64,000 nucleotides of DNA from an uncultured Bacillota bacterium (GCA_949291945.1 CASEXH010000001.1:186001-250000), one strand, 5' to 3'. Shown: positions 17,989 through 27,386, counted from the stretch's first letter. Translations and numbers: made by a program. Notes: a model not told the origin generated them from the letters alone.

Positions 17989-19584
17989 TTACCGGGCAGC
18001 TTCCACTGCCACAACACTGTCTCCTACCTCATGGCTTCCAATATCACGGATCACCTGGTCTCCTGCCTGCAGACCTTTTGTGATCTCCACATAGGAATCT
18101 GAAGTCACCCCTGTCTCTATGGCTTTTTCAGTAATCTTACCATCTTCCACCACATAGCAGAAAGAGCCGTCTTTTCCAATATTTACAGCTTCTACAGGAA
18201 GAAGGGGCACATCCTTTGCCTGGGCTGCCTGGATACTGGCCTGGGCCTCTACACCGATAAAGATATTGTCATCAGGATTATCAATATGTATCGTAACACC
18301 GATAAGAGGTGTTCCCTGTTCATTTGGAATAGCAATCTTACTGATCTTTTCTACAGTTCCCTGGTATTCCGAATCTCCCAGCGTAATGGAAGCTTTCTGT
18401 CCTTCCTTCACCTTGTCAAAATCATACTTGGAAATATTGGCCTCTACACAGACCTGCTCAGTACTCTGAAGTGTAAATAATTCCATTCCCTGGGTTACCG
18501 TAGCTCCCTGAGTTACCTGAGCGTCAGAGATAACCCCCTTAAATTCTGCCTGAAGACCTTTTCTCCCTTCCTCGATAAGCTCCTGAAGATTTTTTGCCTC
18601 CAATTCAGCCAGATTGTTAGAAATCTGCATCCGCTCCTGAGCTGCTGCCGTAAGTCCTGTAGTATCCGCCTCTGCCAAAGCCTCCTGGGAAGCCAGTTCC
18701 GACTGAAGCTGGGCCAGCTCCTGGGAAGCGGACTCCAGCTGGAACTGAAGGTCAGAGGTATCCGGAACTGCAGACGTATCCGTGCCGGTACCGGAAACTG
18801 CAAAATCTGCCGCATTCACTTCCCGCTTTACCGGTTCCTCCGGGGGGTTATTCAGGGCATATTCATAATCCGCCCGGGCAGAAGCCGGTGCATTTTCTTC
18901 ATCCATCTGAGTCCTCAGTTCTTCCAGTTTCTTTTGATATTCCGGCAATGTTACCGTATCATATTCTTCCTTGGCCTGCTGGTATTCCTGCTCTGCCTGA
19001 GCAACAGCTGCCTCATATGCTTGAGCCGCCTCCTGGGCTGCCTGCTGGGCCGCTGCCTGAGCGTCTGCTGCCGCCTGGGACTGTGCATCTGTTATCTGCT
19101 GCTGAAGACCAGATATCTGGTCCTGTTTCTCTGCGATCTGCGCCTCCAGCTCCGGGATCCTGGCCTGAGCCTCTTCCTGTTTTGCCGCAGCGTCTGCCGC
19201 CTGCTGCTGGGCATCTGTAAGCTCCAGCTGACCGGATCTGACATTAAGCTGGGCCCTTTGATTTTCACTTTCCAGTGTCTCCAGGTTAAATCCGATAATC
19301 GGCTGTCCTGCTTCCACCGTGTCTCCTGCTTCCACAGGCATGGTCTGGATCTCTCCGTTTACCGGAGAAAAGAAAGTCTTCTTCTGTTCACTCTCTACAT
19401 TCCCGGAAGCATCTACCTCCTGGGTCACATTTCCTTTTGTCACTGCAACAGTCTCGATAGTTGGAACGCTTTCACCGCCCTGATTCATGCTGCCGATCAC
19501 TGCGATAAGAATGACCATGATCACAACCACCCCCAGAGTGATCAGCATGATCCCGTTCTTACTCTTCAATATTCCCTTCTTCAT
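17989..19584 (-). CDS. MacA/HlyD-type adaptor subunit of ABC exporter
   Basis: 531 residues from the ATG at 19584, which follows GGAGGAGAATC; longer starts overlap the ATPase further. One N-terminal membrane anchor (about residues 13-35) is followed by a split lipoyl domain (GNVTQEVDASGNV and GATVTQGMELF), a long coiled coil very rich in Ala, Gln and Glu (about 125-345, with runs such as AADAQAAAQQAAQEAAQAYE), then beta-barrel and membrane-proximal domains. In Gram-positive cells such adaptors stay on the outer face of the membrane. It overlaps the ATPase gene by 26 bases. Confidence 0.88.
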   Translation of the reverse strand: MKKGILKSKNGIMLITLGVVVIMVILIAVIGSMNQGGESVPTIETVAVTKGNVTQEVDASGNVESEQKKTFFSPVNGEIQTMPVEAGDTVEAGQPIIGFNLETLESENQRAQLNVRSGQLELTDAQQQAADAAAKQEEAQARIPELEAQIAEKQDQISGLQQQITDAQSQAAADAQAAAQQAAQEAAQAYEAAVAQAEQEYQQAKEEYDTVTLPEYQKKLEELRTQMDEENAPASARADYEYALNNPPEEPVKREVNAADFAVSGTGTDTSAVPDTSDLQFQLESASQELAQLQSELASQEALAEADTTGLTAAAQERMQISNNLAELEAKNLQELIEEGRKGLQAEFKGVISDAQVTQGATVTQGMELFTLQSTEQVCVEANISKYDFDKVKEGQKASITLGDSEYQGTVEKISKIAIPNEQGTPLIGVTIHIDNPDDNIFIGVEAQASIQAAQAKDVPLLPVEAVNIGKDGSFCYVVEDGKITEKAIETGVTSDSYVEITKGLQAGDQVIRDIGSHEVGDSVVAVEAAR

Positions 19585-20308
19585 GATTCTCCTCCGTCTT
19601 CTCATATTCTGTCTCTTCATACTCCGGATTCAGCATATCCGTCTCTATTTTTCCGTCCATGATCCGCACCACCCTTTTTGCCTGGGATGCGATTCCGTCA
19701 TCATGGGTAATGAGGATAACAGTCCTTCCTCCCGCATGGAGCTTCCTTAAGATTCCCAGGATTTCTTTGCTGGAAGCCGAATCCAGATTTCCTGTAGGCT
19801 CATCGGCCAGGATCACCGGCGGCTTTGCGGCAATGGCCCTGGCAATGGCTACACGCTGCTGCTGTCCCCCGGACATCTCTGATGGTTTATGAGTCATCCT
19901 GTTTTCCAGCCCCACCATCTTCAGCGACTCTCTGGCAAGCTTTCTTCTGCTTTTCCGGTCCATTCCCCGGTAGATCAGCGGAAGCTCCACATTTTCTTCT
20001 GCGGTAAGGTTTGGGATCAGATTAAATCCCTGAAAAATAAAGCCGATCTCCCGGTTTCGGATCTCTGACAGCTGGTTGTCCGTCATAGTAGATACGTCTG
20101 TACCATTGAGATAATATTTTCCCGAAGTAGGCACGTCCAGACATCCCAGCATGTTCATAAATGTAGACTTACCGGAGCCGGACTGCCCGATGATTGCCAC
20201 AAATTCCCCCTCGTCGATTTCCAGATCAATGTGATCCAGGGCTCTCACTTCATTTTCCCCCGGATTATAAATTTTACACAAATCCACTACTTTAATAAGA
20301 TGTTCCAT
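19559..20308 (-). CDS. MacB/LolD-type ABC exporter ATPase
   Basis: 249 residues. Walker [11 protein letters not shown]-loop [20 protein letters not shown], signature MSGGQQQR, Walker [14 protein letters not shown] and switch histidine in LITHDDGIA are all present. The C-terminal 30 residues are acidic and unusual for the family ([20 protein letters not shown]), perhaps a regulatory tail. First gene of the exporter operon; translation of the adaptor is coupled by overlap. Confidence 0.93.
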   Translation of the reverse strand: MEHLIKVVDLCKIYNPGENEVRALDHIDLEIDEGEFVAIIGQSGSGKSTFMNMLGCLDVPTSGKYYLNGTDVSTMTDNQLSEIRNREIGFIFQGFNLIPNLTAEENVELPLIYRGMDRKSRRKLARESLKMVGLENRMTHKPSEMSGGQQQRVAIARAIAAKPPVILADEPTGNLDSASSKEILGILRKLHAGGRTVILITHDDGIASQAKRVVRIMDGKIETDMLNPEYEETEYEKTEENHEEGNIEE

Positions 20309-20445
20309 AGGCTTTTCCTTTCTTCATATGGTTCTTTTCCAAAACCTCTCTCAAACCAAAAGAACAGAGCGAAACAGAAATATGATCTCCTGTCTCACCC
20401 TGTCCCTTTCTTTTCAAAAACACACCTTCTATTTTCAGATTTCTA

Positions 20446-20913
20446 TTACTGGGCTTTGTTGTCCAGCATTGCTTGGCGATTTTTCAAAGCACCCCAGAAA
20501 TAAAGCAGCGGCAGGATCAGACCGATTACGATAAAAACAAGGCTCAGCACCGTAATCCCTGAAGTAACTGCGGAATAAGCGTCGTTTCCCAGCTGCCAAA
20601 CAATTAAGATAATACCGCAGACAAAGCAGATCCCTGCTCTCTGGATCTTATTGCAGTTTGCAATCCCGATGATCCCGATTACCAGGTTGAGAAGTGCGCC
20701 TGCGGTCGTAATATATACACTTAACTGATACGCCTCCATAGTAATTCCCGAAGCGGCCAGGCTCTGTTCCATAATCTCTCCTACCTCTCCGTTTCCGGTC
20801 ATACCCAGTACAGCAATATTCACTAGGCTTACAAGAAGTGACAGGACTCCAGTAACTACCATAATAATCCCTACTACCTGCAGCAATGTTTTTCCAGGTG
20901 CTTTATTTTTCAT
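20446..20913 (-). CDS. Small integral membrane protein of unknown function
   Basis: 155 residues with four predicted membrane spans: about 10-38, 62-82, 86-108 and 118-145. The start, MKNKAPGKTLLQVVGIIMVV, resembles many uncharacterised Clostridia membrane proteins. No catalytic motif is visible. It has its own promoter and lies 137 bases upstream of the exporter ATPase on the same strand, so it could be cotranscribed, but nothing shows a functional link. Confidence 0.75.
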   Translation of the reverse strand: MKNKAPGKTLLQVVGIIMVVTGVLSLLVSLVNIAVLGMTGNGEVGEIMEQSLAASGITMEAYQLSVYITTAGALLNLVIGIIGIANCNKIQRAGICFVCGIILIVWQLGNDAYSAVTSGITVLSLVFIVIGLILPLLYFWGALKNRQAMLDNKAQ

Positions 20914-20943
20914 TGTGTTCTCCCCTCTCTATTGGTTTTTCTC

Positions 20944-20972
20944 ATTGTATAATCCTATAGAAAAAAAGTCAA
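20944..20972 (-). promoter_or_regulatory. Promoter of the small membrane protein gene
   Basis: Minus-strand TTGACT, 17-base spacer, TACAAT, about 25 bases from the start codon. The rest of the gap to 21148 is AT-rich and holds no gene that I can support. Confidence 0.7.
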
Positions 20973-21148
20973 TTTATTTTACAGAAATTTTTGATAACTG
21001 TTGTGAAATACAGGAAAATCAGCCTATTGTAAAGTATTTTTCATAAATATTTATTCAATACCTGTCGGGTATGCCTTTGTTCTCCATATGCATATACAAT
21101 GTCAAACAGACATGCCGGCATGTTCCCTTTGCTCGCTGCTCACTGGAA

Positions 21149-21186
21149 GAAAAAAGAGACCTCCCAGATTTTTCTGGAAAGCCTCT
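21149..21186 (-). terminator. Terminator of the trpS-UPF0303 unit
   Basis: Fourteen-pair stem (21155-21168 with 21173-21186, three G-U pairs), four-base loop and a T-run on the minus strand, 15 bases after the UPF0303 stop. Confidence 0.85.
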
Positions 21187-21200
21187 TATTACTGATACTT

Positions 21201-21695
21201 TTATAAAGCCCGTATCCTGGGTACCTCATCTACATGAAGATATCTGCTTACAGCCCGGATGATAATATCATGATTTACAAAATGATTCTGATTGGAAACC
21301 AGGATCACGCCGATGACCCCTACTTCTTCTACACGTATAGGGAATCCTCCGCCCATATAGGAATATTCTCTGGTATCCAGTCCAATATCCTCCAGAGTTT
21401 CCTCTGACTTTTTAAGCTCGCTGTAAAGAAGCATGGTGCTTTTTTCCACCCTCCGGACTGTGGCATACATTTTATCCATCCAGGCTTCATTGTTTAAATT
21501 GGTACTGTTTCCTGCGTATTTAAACACAGTATAACCATTATTCAGCCGGATCTCCACTGCAGTATCCAAACCTCTTTTTCTGGCCTCTGCCACAATGAGA
21601 TTTCCAAGAGCCCATGCGTCCTCATTGGTAAAATGTCCGAACTGGAGAATTTCCTCCTGCATCGCTAATACTGTGATCACTTCTTCAATGGTCAT
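21201..21695 (-). CDS. UPF0303 / heme-degrading-domain family protein
   Basis: 164 residues from the ATG at 21695, with AGGAGGTGTTTCAT ahead of it; a GTG three codons upstream is inside that site. The sequence fits the small alpha/beta UPF0303 group (HbpS/GlcG-like fold): NEDAWALGNLIVAEAR near the start, KMYATVRRVEKSTM in the middle and GGGFPIRVEEVGVIGVILVS near the end. The biochemical role is not established. It begins 19 bases after the trpS stop and is probably in the same transcript. Confidence 0.8.
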   Translation of the reverse strand: MTIEEVITVLAMQEEILQFGHFTNEDAWALGNLIVAEARKRGLDTAVEIRLNNGYTVFKYAGNSTNLNNEAWMDKMYATVRRVEKSTMLLYSELKKSEETLEDIGLDTREYSYMGGGFPIRVEEVGVIGVILVSNQNHFVNHDIIIRAVSRYLHVDEVPRIRAL

Positions 21696-21713
21696 ATGAA
21701 ACACCTCCTGCTG

Positions 21714-22718
21714 CTACCGGATCCTGTCCGGGAAACCAACCTTGCGCTGAACCTTTCTCAGTGTTTTATTTGCAAAATACTGGGCTTTTTCTGCGTTCTC
21801 TTTAATAATAGAATCAATATAGGCCTTGTCCTTTTCCAGACGGGCGACCTCATCCTGAAGAGGCTTCAGAACACTGACTACTGCCTCCCCTACAGCCATT
21901 TTCAGTTCGCCGTAGCCTTTTCCTTCAAATTCTTTTACTGCTTCGTCAGGATTTTTTCCAAGACATGCACAGTAAATGTCGATAAGATTTTTCAGTCCCG
22001 GCTGTTCCTCTCTGTAGGCAATGCAGGCTTCTGAATCTGTTACCGCCCGTTTGCATTTTCTCATAATGGTATCCGGATCATCCATCAGATAGATACTTCC
22101 ATTAGGATTCTCATCGGATTTTGACATCTTTTTGGAGGGATCCTGAAGACTCATGATCTTGGCACCTACCTTGCCGATATAAGCCTCCGGTACAGTAAAT
22201 ACATCTCCGTAAAGATTATTGAAACGGATAGCAATATTCCTGGTCAGCTCCAGATGCTGCATCTGGTCAATGCCTACCGGCACCACATCCGCCTGATACA
22301 GAAGAATATCTGCCGCCATCAGCACCGGATAGGTAAAAAGTCCTGCATTGATGTTATCTGCGTGTTTTGCAGCCTTGTCTTTGAACTGGGTCATACGGTT
22401 CAGTTCACCCATATAAGTAAAGCAGTCCAGGATCCAGGCCAGCTCTGCATGACCGGACACATGAGACTGGTAATAAATACAGTTTTTCTTCGGGTCTAAT
22501 CCTGCTGCAATATAAAGAGTCAGCAGCGCTCTTGCCCTTTTTCTCAGTGTTGCCGGGTCCTGGCGGATCGTAATAGAATGCATGTCCACCACGCTGTAAA
22601 AGCATTCATAATCATCGCTTAAAGTCACCCAGTTTTTCAGAGCCCCCAGATAATTTCCCAGGGTCAGATTCCCCGTGGCCTGCATGCCGCTGAATAAAAC
22701 TTTTTTATCCTTGTTCAT
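21714..22718 (-). CDS. trpS: Tryptophanyl-tRNA synthetase
   Basis: 334 residues, class I synthetase charging tRNA-Trp. The HIGH-type motif is TGNLTLGNY at 15-23, the KMSKS loop is at 197-201, and DQMQHLELTR gives the dimer and Trp-pocket segment typical of bacterial TrpRS. The promoter is at 22757-22785 and the leader is short, so there is no tryptophan T-box here. Confidence 0.97.
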   Translation of the reverse strand: MNKDKKVLFSGMQATGNLTLGNYLGALKNWVTLSDDYECFYSVVDMHSITIRQDPATLRKRARALLTLYIAAGLDPKKNCIYYQSHVSGHAELAWILDCFTYMGELNRMTQFKDKAAKHADNINAGLFTYPVLMAADILLYQADVVPVGIDQMQHLELTRNIAIRFNNLYGDVFTVPEAYIGKVGAKIMSLQDPSKKMSKSDENPNGSIYLMDDPDTIMRKCKRAVTDSEACIAYREEQPGLKNLIDIYCACLGKNPDEAVKEFEGKGYGELKMAVGEAVVSVLKPLQDEVARLEKDKAYIDSIIKENAEKAQYFANKTLRKVQRKVGFPDRIR

Positions 22719-22756
22719 AATTTAAGTCCTCCACTGCTACGTTTTCCTTAGGAAAT

Positions 22757-22785
22757 ATTTTAGCACGTTTCCCCCCTGCGGGCAA
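22757..22785 (-). promoter_or_regulatory. Promoter of trpS
   Basis: Minus-strand TTGCCC, 17-base spacer containing a six-base G-run, TAAAAT. Confidence 0.6.
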
Positions 22786-22794
22786 CTGCGGCTT

Positions 22795-23550
22795 TTATTT
22801 CTCTCCTTCTACCAGAAACATGGGCGTGGAATAATAATTTGCTCTTTCTTCCCGGCTCCATACTTTTTTCCATACGTCTTCTTCTATCACCACTTTTGAA
22901 CATGCCAGATCTTCCAGAAGTTCTTTGTCCCAGAGAGGACGGTTGATCTGGCTTAAAGGTACTTTTCTGGCTATATCCTCCATGGCGTCGATATCTGTAC
23001 AGGTATAATGATCCTCCATATGAAGGGACTCTACCCTTTTTCGGTCCTCTTCGTACTCTTTCCGCTTTTCCTCATCGAAAAGATGATGGTACCAGTTAGC
23101 GTCATAGTTCAGGAGTTTTCCTCCTTTTTTCAGCACTCTCAGCCACTCCTGATAGGCCCTGGTAGGATTTTCCAGATTCCAGGTCAGATTCCTGGATACC
23201 ACAGCGTCAAACGTCTGATCCGGGAAATCCAGATTCTGGGCATCCATCTGCCTCCACTGGATCCTATCGGCCAGTTCTCCCGCATTATGCCGGGCTTCTT
23301 TCAGCATTTCCTCTGTATAGTCCACAGCCGTTACCTGATAGCCGGCCTGGGCCAGGATAATGGCGAAAAAACCCGGGCCTGTGCCGATATCCAGGATCTT
23401 TACCTCTTCCGGTTTTTTATCCGGAAGATGTTCTCTCAGATTTTCCAGCCAGATCTGCCTCTGCTGTGTAGCCAGCTCTCCCTGGTTTACCTGGGAATAT
23501 CCCTCCGCTCTTTTTTTCCAGTATTCTTCTATCTGATTCAGCAATTCCAT
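22795..23550 (-). CDS. Class I SAM-dependent methyltransferase
   Basis: 251 residues. Motif I is VKILDIGTGPGFFAIIL, post-I has VTAVDYTEEML, and motif II/III is FDAVVSRNLTWNLENPTRAYQEWLRVLKKGG. This order matches UbiE/COQ5-like Methyltransf_11 proteins. The substrate is unknown; the charged C-terminal half (HHLFDEEKRKEYEEDRKR) is seen in many Clostridia homologues. It is upstream of trpS but separated by the trpS promoter. Confidence 0.85.
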   Translation of the reverse strand: MELLNQIEEYWKKRAEGYSQVNQGELATQQRQIWLENLREHLPDKKPEEVKILDIGTGPGFFAIILAQAGYQVTAVDYTEEMLKEARHNAGELADRIQWRQMDAQNLDFPDQTFDAVVSRNLTWNLENPTRAYQEWLRVLKKGGKLLNYDANWYHHLFDEEKRKEYEEDRKRVESLHMEDHYTCTDIDAMEDIARKVPLSQINRPLWDKELLEDLACSKVVIEEDVWKKVWSREERANYYSTPMFLVEGEK

Positions 23551-23659
23551 ATTTTTGTTTCCTTCCCTGTATTCTAAGTTCTTGATTTATGCTAATTATT
23601 CTGGAAGGAAGTATACCATGGATTTCTTTTGTCTCACAAGCCCCCTAAGGGGTTATACT

Positions 23660-23688
23660 TTGACATTCCACTTTCCAGCGTCTATAAT
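23660..23688 (+). promoter_or_regulatory. Promoter of luxS
   Basis: Consensus TTGACA, 17-base spacer, consensus TATAAT. A small CCCC/GGGG inverted repeat lies just upstream of the -35 box (23641-23652). Confidence 0.85.
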
Positions 23689-23745
23689 AAAGGTATGGCA
23701 GAAACACCTTCTATGCCTATTATTAACCTAGAAAGGACTGAAAAA

Positions 23746-24225
23746 ATGGAAAAAATCGCAAGCTTTACCATTGACCATATCAAGCTGAAACCAGGTGTTT
23801 ATGTATCCCGGAAAGACCATGTAGGTGCTGAGACCATTACCACTTTCGACCTGCGTATGACCTCCCCTAATGATGAACCTGTTATGAATACTGCAGAAGT
23901 TCATACCATTGAACATCTGGGCGCAACTTTTTTAAGAAACCATCCGGTTTTCGGCTCCAAAACCGTTTACTTCGGCCCCATGGGCTGTCGTACCGGCTTT
24001 TATCTCCTGCTGGCAGGAGACTACGAGTCAAAAGATATCGTAGACCTGGTAAAAGAAATGTTTATTTTTATCCGGGATTTTAAAGGGGAAGTGCCCGGTG
24101 CCTCTCCGAAAGACTGCGGCAACTACCTGGATATGAATCTGGGAATGGCTAATTATCTGGCGAAAAAATATCTGGATGAGGTTCTGGCAGATATTTCCCA
24201 GGACCGGCTGGTATATCCGGAATAA
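23746..24225 (+). CDS. luxS: S-ribosylhomocysteine lyase (autoinducer-2 synthesis)
   Basis: 159 residues, the normal LuxS length. It splits S-ribosylhomocysteine into homocysteine and DPD, the AI-2 precursor, in the activated methyl cycle. The metal ligands are His53 and His57 in HTIEH and Cys124 in PKDCGNY; the catalytic Cys81 is in GPMGCRTGFY. The ATG at 23746 is preferred over an ORF start 39 codons upstream because AAAGGA precedes it and the promoter -10 box lies inside the longer version. Monocistronic. Confidence 0.97.
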   Translation: MEKIASFTIDHIKLKPGVYVSRKDHVGAETITTFDLRMTSPNDEPVMNTAEVHTIEHLGATFLRNHPVFGSKTVYFGPMGCRTGFYLLLAGDYESKDIVDLVKEMFIFIRDFKGEVPGASPKDCGNYLDMNLGMANYLAKKYLDEVLADISQDRLVYPE

Positions 24226-24230
24226 AATAC

Positions 24231-24277
24231 AGTACCGGTACAGAGGCTTTTATTTCTCTGTACTGGTACTTTTCTTT
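24231..24277 (+). terminator. Terminator of luxS, shared with the convergent yqeC-mobA gene
   Basis: Fifteen-base arms (24231-24245 and 24256-24270, one G-U pair), then TTTTCTTT on the plus strand. The minus-strand yqeC-mobA stop codon lies inside the loop, so both genes may use it. Confidence 0.85.
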
Positions 24278-25560
24278 GTATCCCAATCCTCTAACTCTCC
24301 GGGATCTTCTGTCTCATAAAAAAACACTTCATCTATATGTCTTTTCAAGACGCTTTTTCCTCCTGTATCTCCCTGGAGTTCCATCAACTCCAACACAAAA
24401 CAATTATGAAAGATCACCGGATTTCCCGGAGTCTTCCGGTAAGACATACAGCCGATCCTTTTTCCACTTTCCCGAAAATCCTTCAGGAAGTTTTCCACCG
24501 TCTTTTTCTGAAGGAACGGCTGGTCTGCTACAAAAAACATATAATAATCCTCTGTATCCCGGCCCTTAAAACTTCTGGCCGCCTCCAGACCGATCTGAAG
24601 AGAAGAAGAAATCCCCCTCTCACTGTGAGGATTTTTCACTCCGAAAATCCCCTGTCTTCTGGCTTCTTTTAAAATCTCCTCATACTGGCTGACTACTACC
24701 AGAGAATCTGCCAGACCTTCTTTCTGTATTTTCTTCAGTCTTTCCATAGTCCACAGATACATGGACTTTCCCTTTATGGGATACAGCAGTTTGTTTTCTC
24801 CAAATCTTCTGGAGAAACCTGCGGCCAGAAGGATCAGATGTATACGTTTCTTTTTCTCCTCCCTGGTATGAAGGAACACCGGGACTGACATCCGGGCTTC
24901 TATAATTCTTTTCATTTTTTCCGGTTCTTCCAGAAGATCCTGCTGATTCAGGATCACCGCCAGTTTTCTCCCCGGGTATTGTTCTTTTAAAGGTTCCACA
25001 TAGCCTTTTTCCAATAGCTGCCCCAGTGTCTCCCCGGTAAGGGTCCTGTTTTCTGGACCAAGGATCTTCTTCGCATATTCCAGCCTGTGGCAGACTTGAT
25101 CCAGAGGTCTGCCAAGGGCAGAAGCGCCTGCCAGGATCAGGATATGAGTGGTATCCTCCCTGATCACCGGTTCGTTTTTTCCCGGTACTTTTACCGGAAA
25201 TTTTCTGGAACCGTCCGCTTCTGTGAGAACTGCCTGGGCTTTGGAAGCTGCCTCCGTGTATTCCGCCTCAGAAAGTCCCCGGATTTTTTCCCAAGTCTCG
25301 CTGCCGGATCCGGCGATCACCACCCCCGGGCTCTCCAGGGCCTTTCTGATATTTTCTGCCGGCTGGTCGATCCAGCCGGTTCTTCCCAGGATCTCCGGCC
25401 GTTCCATATGAACAGTGGTGGTGACCAGGACTCTTTTCCCCCGGGCAGCCCAGTCATCGGCCAGTTCCAGGATACAGGAAGTCTTCCCCCCGGCCCCCAC
25501 AAAGGAAACCGCCGGTCTTTCTGTCCTTCCCAGCTTTTCTATGATTTCATACATCTTCAT
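24250..25560 (-). CDS. Fusion of YqeC-type GTPase-like protein and MobA-like nucleotidyltransferase (selenium-dependent Mo hydroxylase maturation)
   Basis: 436 residues with two modules. Residues 1-235 are YqeC-like, with the P-loop FVGAGGKTS at 20-28 and LTEADGSRKFPVKVPG at about 112-127. Residues 240-436 are a MobA/MocA-like transferase with LILLAAGFSRRFGENKLLYP and FFVADQPFL, the type that adds CMP or GMP to molybdopterin. YqeC is a marker of selenium-dependent molybdenum hydroxylase systems, where it assists insertion of labile selenium. No stop or frameshift separates the modules. It overlaps yqeB by four bases and is the last gene of the cluster. Confidence 0.85.
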   Translation of the reverse strand: MKMYEIIEKLGRTERPAVSFVGAGGKTSCILELADDWAARGKRVLVTTTVHMERPEILGRTGWIDQPAENIRKALESPGVVIAGSGSETWEKIRGLSEAEYTEAASKAQAVLTEADGSRKFPVKVPGKNEPVIREDTTHILILAGASALGRPLDQVCHRLEYAKKILGPENRTLTGETLGQLLEKGYVEPLKEQYPGRKLAVILNQQDLLEEPEKMKRIIEARMSVPVFLHTREEKKKRIHLILLAAGFSRRFGENKLLYPIKGKSMYLWTMERLKKIQKEGLADSLVVVSQYEEILKEARRQGIFGVKNPHSERGISSSLQIGLEAARSFKGRDTEDYYMFFVADQPFLQKKTVENFLKDFRESGKRIGCMSYRKTPGNPVIFHNCFVLELMELQGDTGGKSVLKRHIDEVFFYETEDPGELEDWDTKKSTSTEK

Positions 25561-26372
25561 CTTTCCAGCACACCCTTTTCATAGGCGCTGACCAGTTCCA
25601 GAACGCTTCCCGCAATACATCTGGCTTTATCCGATATCAAAGCGCAATGAGCCTGAGACTCTTTTCTGGGATCCACATCTGCGATCTTGAAATGTTCCGT
25701 CACAGGGTATCCCTCCTGGATAATTCCTCTCAGGACACCGGAGATTTCCGTACAGACAGAGGCAGGGGCTCCTTCTCTTTCTACCCATCCGATCCGGCTG
25801 CCCTTTTCCACCCAGTCTCCGATCTCTTTTTCCTGATGAAAGATTCCCGGGCAGGGAGAATGGATCACTCTTTCTTTTCCATAGCCGCCGATCATCCCGG
25901 GAACTCCTGTGTTTGGGATAGCTGCCCCCTGGGAAATGATCCTTCCCAGATAATGTCCTCTCTTGGTCTCTATCACATAATCCACATCTTCGCCTGCAGT
26001 AAAACCGGGGCCCAGGGCTATGGTCAGTTCTGCCATATCTCTTCTGGTCCCCAGATTCTTCTTAGCCAGGATCCCATCTACAAGAATATCCGGATGATAC
26101 TTTTCAAGACATTTCCCCTGAGGATCCACGATCAGCTGGGGACGGTTCCAGGAAACCCGGCCCAGAGCTTCCTCAAAGCTTTCCGCCCGGCTGCAGGTCA
26201 GGCCTTCTACTTCCATGGTTTCCTCGTAAACAGCCTGGCAAAAAGACACCAGACGGCGGATAGCCGATGGCCGCTCACATTCCAGGATGATCACCGGATA
26301 GCCGCTTTTGCAAAGTCTGTGTATCGTGGCCGTAGCCAGATCACCGCCGCCTCTTACAATAATCGGTTTCAT
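25557..26372 (-). CDS. yqeB: YqeB-family protein of the selenium-dependent molybdenum hydroxylase system
   Basis: 271 residues matching the EF2563/YqeB family. The start IIVRGGGDLATATIHRLCKSG is a Rossmann-like nucleotide loop similar to XdhC, and VIETKRGHYLGRIISQGAAIPNTG with IGGYGKERVIHSPCPG is typical. The family co-occurs with selenium-dependent xanthine or purine hydroxylases and is thought to help cofactor or selenium delivery; the exact reaction is unknown. It is coupled to the YqeC fusion by a four-base overlap and sits 18 bases after yedF. Confidence 0.85.
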   Translation of the reverse strand: MKPIIVRGGGDLATATIHRLCKSGYPVIILECERPSAIRRLVSFCQAVYEETMEVEGLTCSRAESFEEALGRVSWNRPQLIVDPQGKCLEKYHPDILVDGILAKKNLGTRRDMAELTIALGPGFTAGEDVDYVIETKRGHYLGRIISQGAAIPNTGVPGMIGGYGKERVIHSPCPGIFHQEKEIGDWVEKGSRIGWVEREGAPASVCTEISGVLRGIIQEGYPVTEHFKIADVDPRKESQAHCALISDKARCIAGSVLELVSAYEKGVLER

Positions 26373-26390
26373 AAATTTCTCCCTTGAATC

Positions 26391-27008
26391 TTATGGTTTT
26401 ATGATCAGATCGGCTTTAGACTGAGTCTCTGCGATCACATACATATTAACGACCGTTCCCACTGCCAGCTTCTCCTTCATCTTATAAAAGTCCAGACAGG
26501 TGCCGCAGGTACAGATCCTGGTGCCTTCTTTTTCCAGGGTTTTCAGATCTTCCAGGACCGGAGAGCCTTCGCAGGTGAGAAATGCTCCCTTATTATAAAA
26601 TAAAACCGTATCCGGCAGCTTTTCCAGCTGAGTCAGGGAATAAATAAATCCTTTGATCAGGATCTGTCCAAGCTCCGGTTCTCCCTCTCCCATTTTGTCG
26701 GAGGAGATCACTACCACCGTGTTCTTCTGCCCCTGAGGTGCGCAGGAAATGTATTCCGGTTCTTTTTCTTCCCGGGAAGTTCCCTCTTTTTTCACAGTAA
26801 TCTTCACTTCATAATGCTTGTCCCCCAGTTTTGTCATCTCATAATCTGCCTCCTGGGAATTGGCCAGCTTTCTCAGATTTTCCGTTGCCACTTCATTATC
26901 TACCTGAACGAGTATTACGTCTCCCGGCTGGCTTTTATCCATTTCCTTCTTTGCAAGTATTACCGGTTTCGGACAGGTCATGCCCATAGCGTCTACTGTT
27001 TTTTCCAT
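26391..27008 (-). CDS. yedF: YedF-like sulfurtransferase-type selenium metabolism protein
   Basis: 205 residues from the ATG at 27008 (AAGGAGAAAAACTT upstream). An N-terminal TusA domain has the conserved CPKP in DAMGMTCPKPVILAKKEM. A C-terminal DsrE-like domain starts near residue 95 (NTVVVISSDKMGEG) and carries CTCGTCLDFYKM. This two-domain form is the selenium-associated YedF, thought to carry activated selenium or sulfur on a Cys. It lies between the DUF3343 and yqeB genes. Confidence 0.87.
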   Translation of the reverse strand: MEKTVDAMGMTCPKPVILAKKEMDKSQPGDVILVQVDNEVATENLRKLANSQEADYEMTKLGDKHYEVKITVKKEGTSREEKEPEYISCAPQGQKNTVVVISSDKMGEGEPELGQILIKGFIYSLTQLEKLPDTVLFYNKGAFLTCEGSPVLEDLKTLEKEGTRICTCGTCLDFYKMKEKLAVGTVVNMYVIAETQSKADLIIKP

Positions 27009-27076
27009 AAGTTTTTCTCCTTTTCTCCTTTTTCCAGGCAGCACCTCCGTTGCTCCCCGGACCGCCATCTTTCAGA

Positions 27077-27319
27077 TCATGAATAAAGAGATACCCGGTG
27101 GATTCCTTTTGCCTGGATCCCACCGTCGTTGATCGCCTGTCGGATCCGCTCTTCTTCCTCTGGTTCCGTACACCAGGCAATGCCGCATTCTGCAGAAATT
27201 TCACTTGGAAGGGGAATGATCCGTCCGGGTATCTGGTTTTTCAGACAGTATTTTTCTGCTGCCATAGCCTGGGTTGTGGTCAGAAACGAAACCACCAGCT
27301 TTTCTTTTTTCTCTCTCAT
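27077..27319 (-). CDS. DUF3343 protein, putative Se/S carrier
   Basis: 80 residues from the ATG at 27319, which follows GGAGAAATC. The family is a small ferredoxin-like fold usually next to yedF. The sequence shows VVSFLTTTQAMAAEKYCLKN and the conserved Cys in ECGIAWC. It is the first gene of the set DUF3343-yedF-yqeB-yqeC/mobA. The gene is inferred from family context to handle selenium or sulfur; no activity is shown by sequence. A longer 100-codon frame on the same strand adds an N-terminus without a ribosome site. Confidence 0.78.
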   Translation of the reverse strand: MREKKEKLVVSFLTTTQAMAAEKYCLKNQIPGRIIPLPSEISAECGIAWCTEPEEEERIRQAINDGGIQAKGIHRVSLYS

Positions 27320-27358
27320 AGATTTCTCCAATGTTCCATATTGCAATTTTCTTTTACT

Positions 27359-27386
27359 ATGATAACAAAACCGGGACAAAAATCAA
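27359..27386 (-). promoter_or_regulatory. Promoter of the selenium/molybdenum accessory operon
   Basis: Minus-strand TTGATT, 16-base spacer, TATCAT. It overlaps the opposite promoter at 27373-27401. Confidence 0.5.

Noticed and set aside
22719..22756. Tryptophan T-box before trpS
   Set aside because: The leader is under 40 bases and has no antiterminator core.
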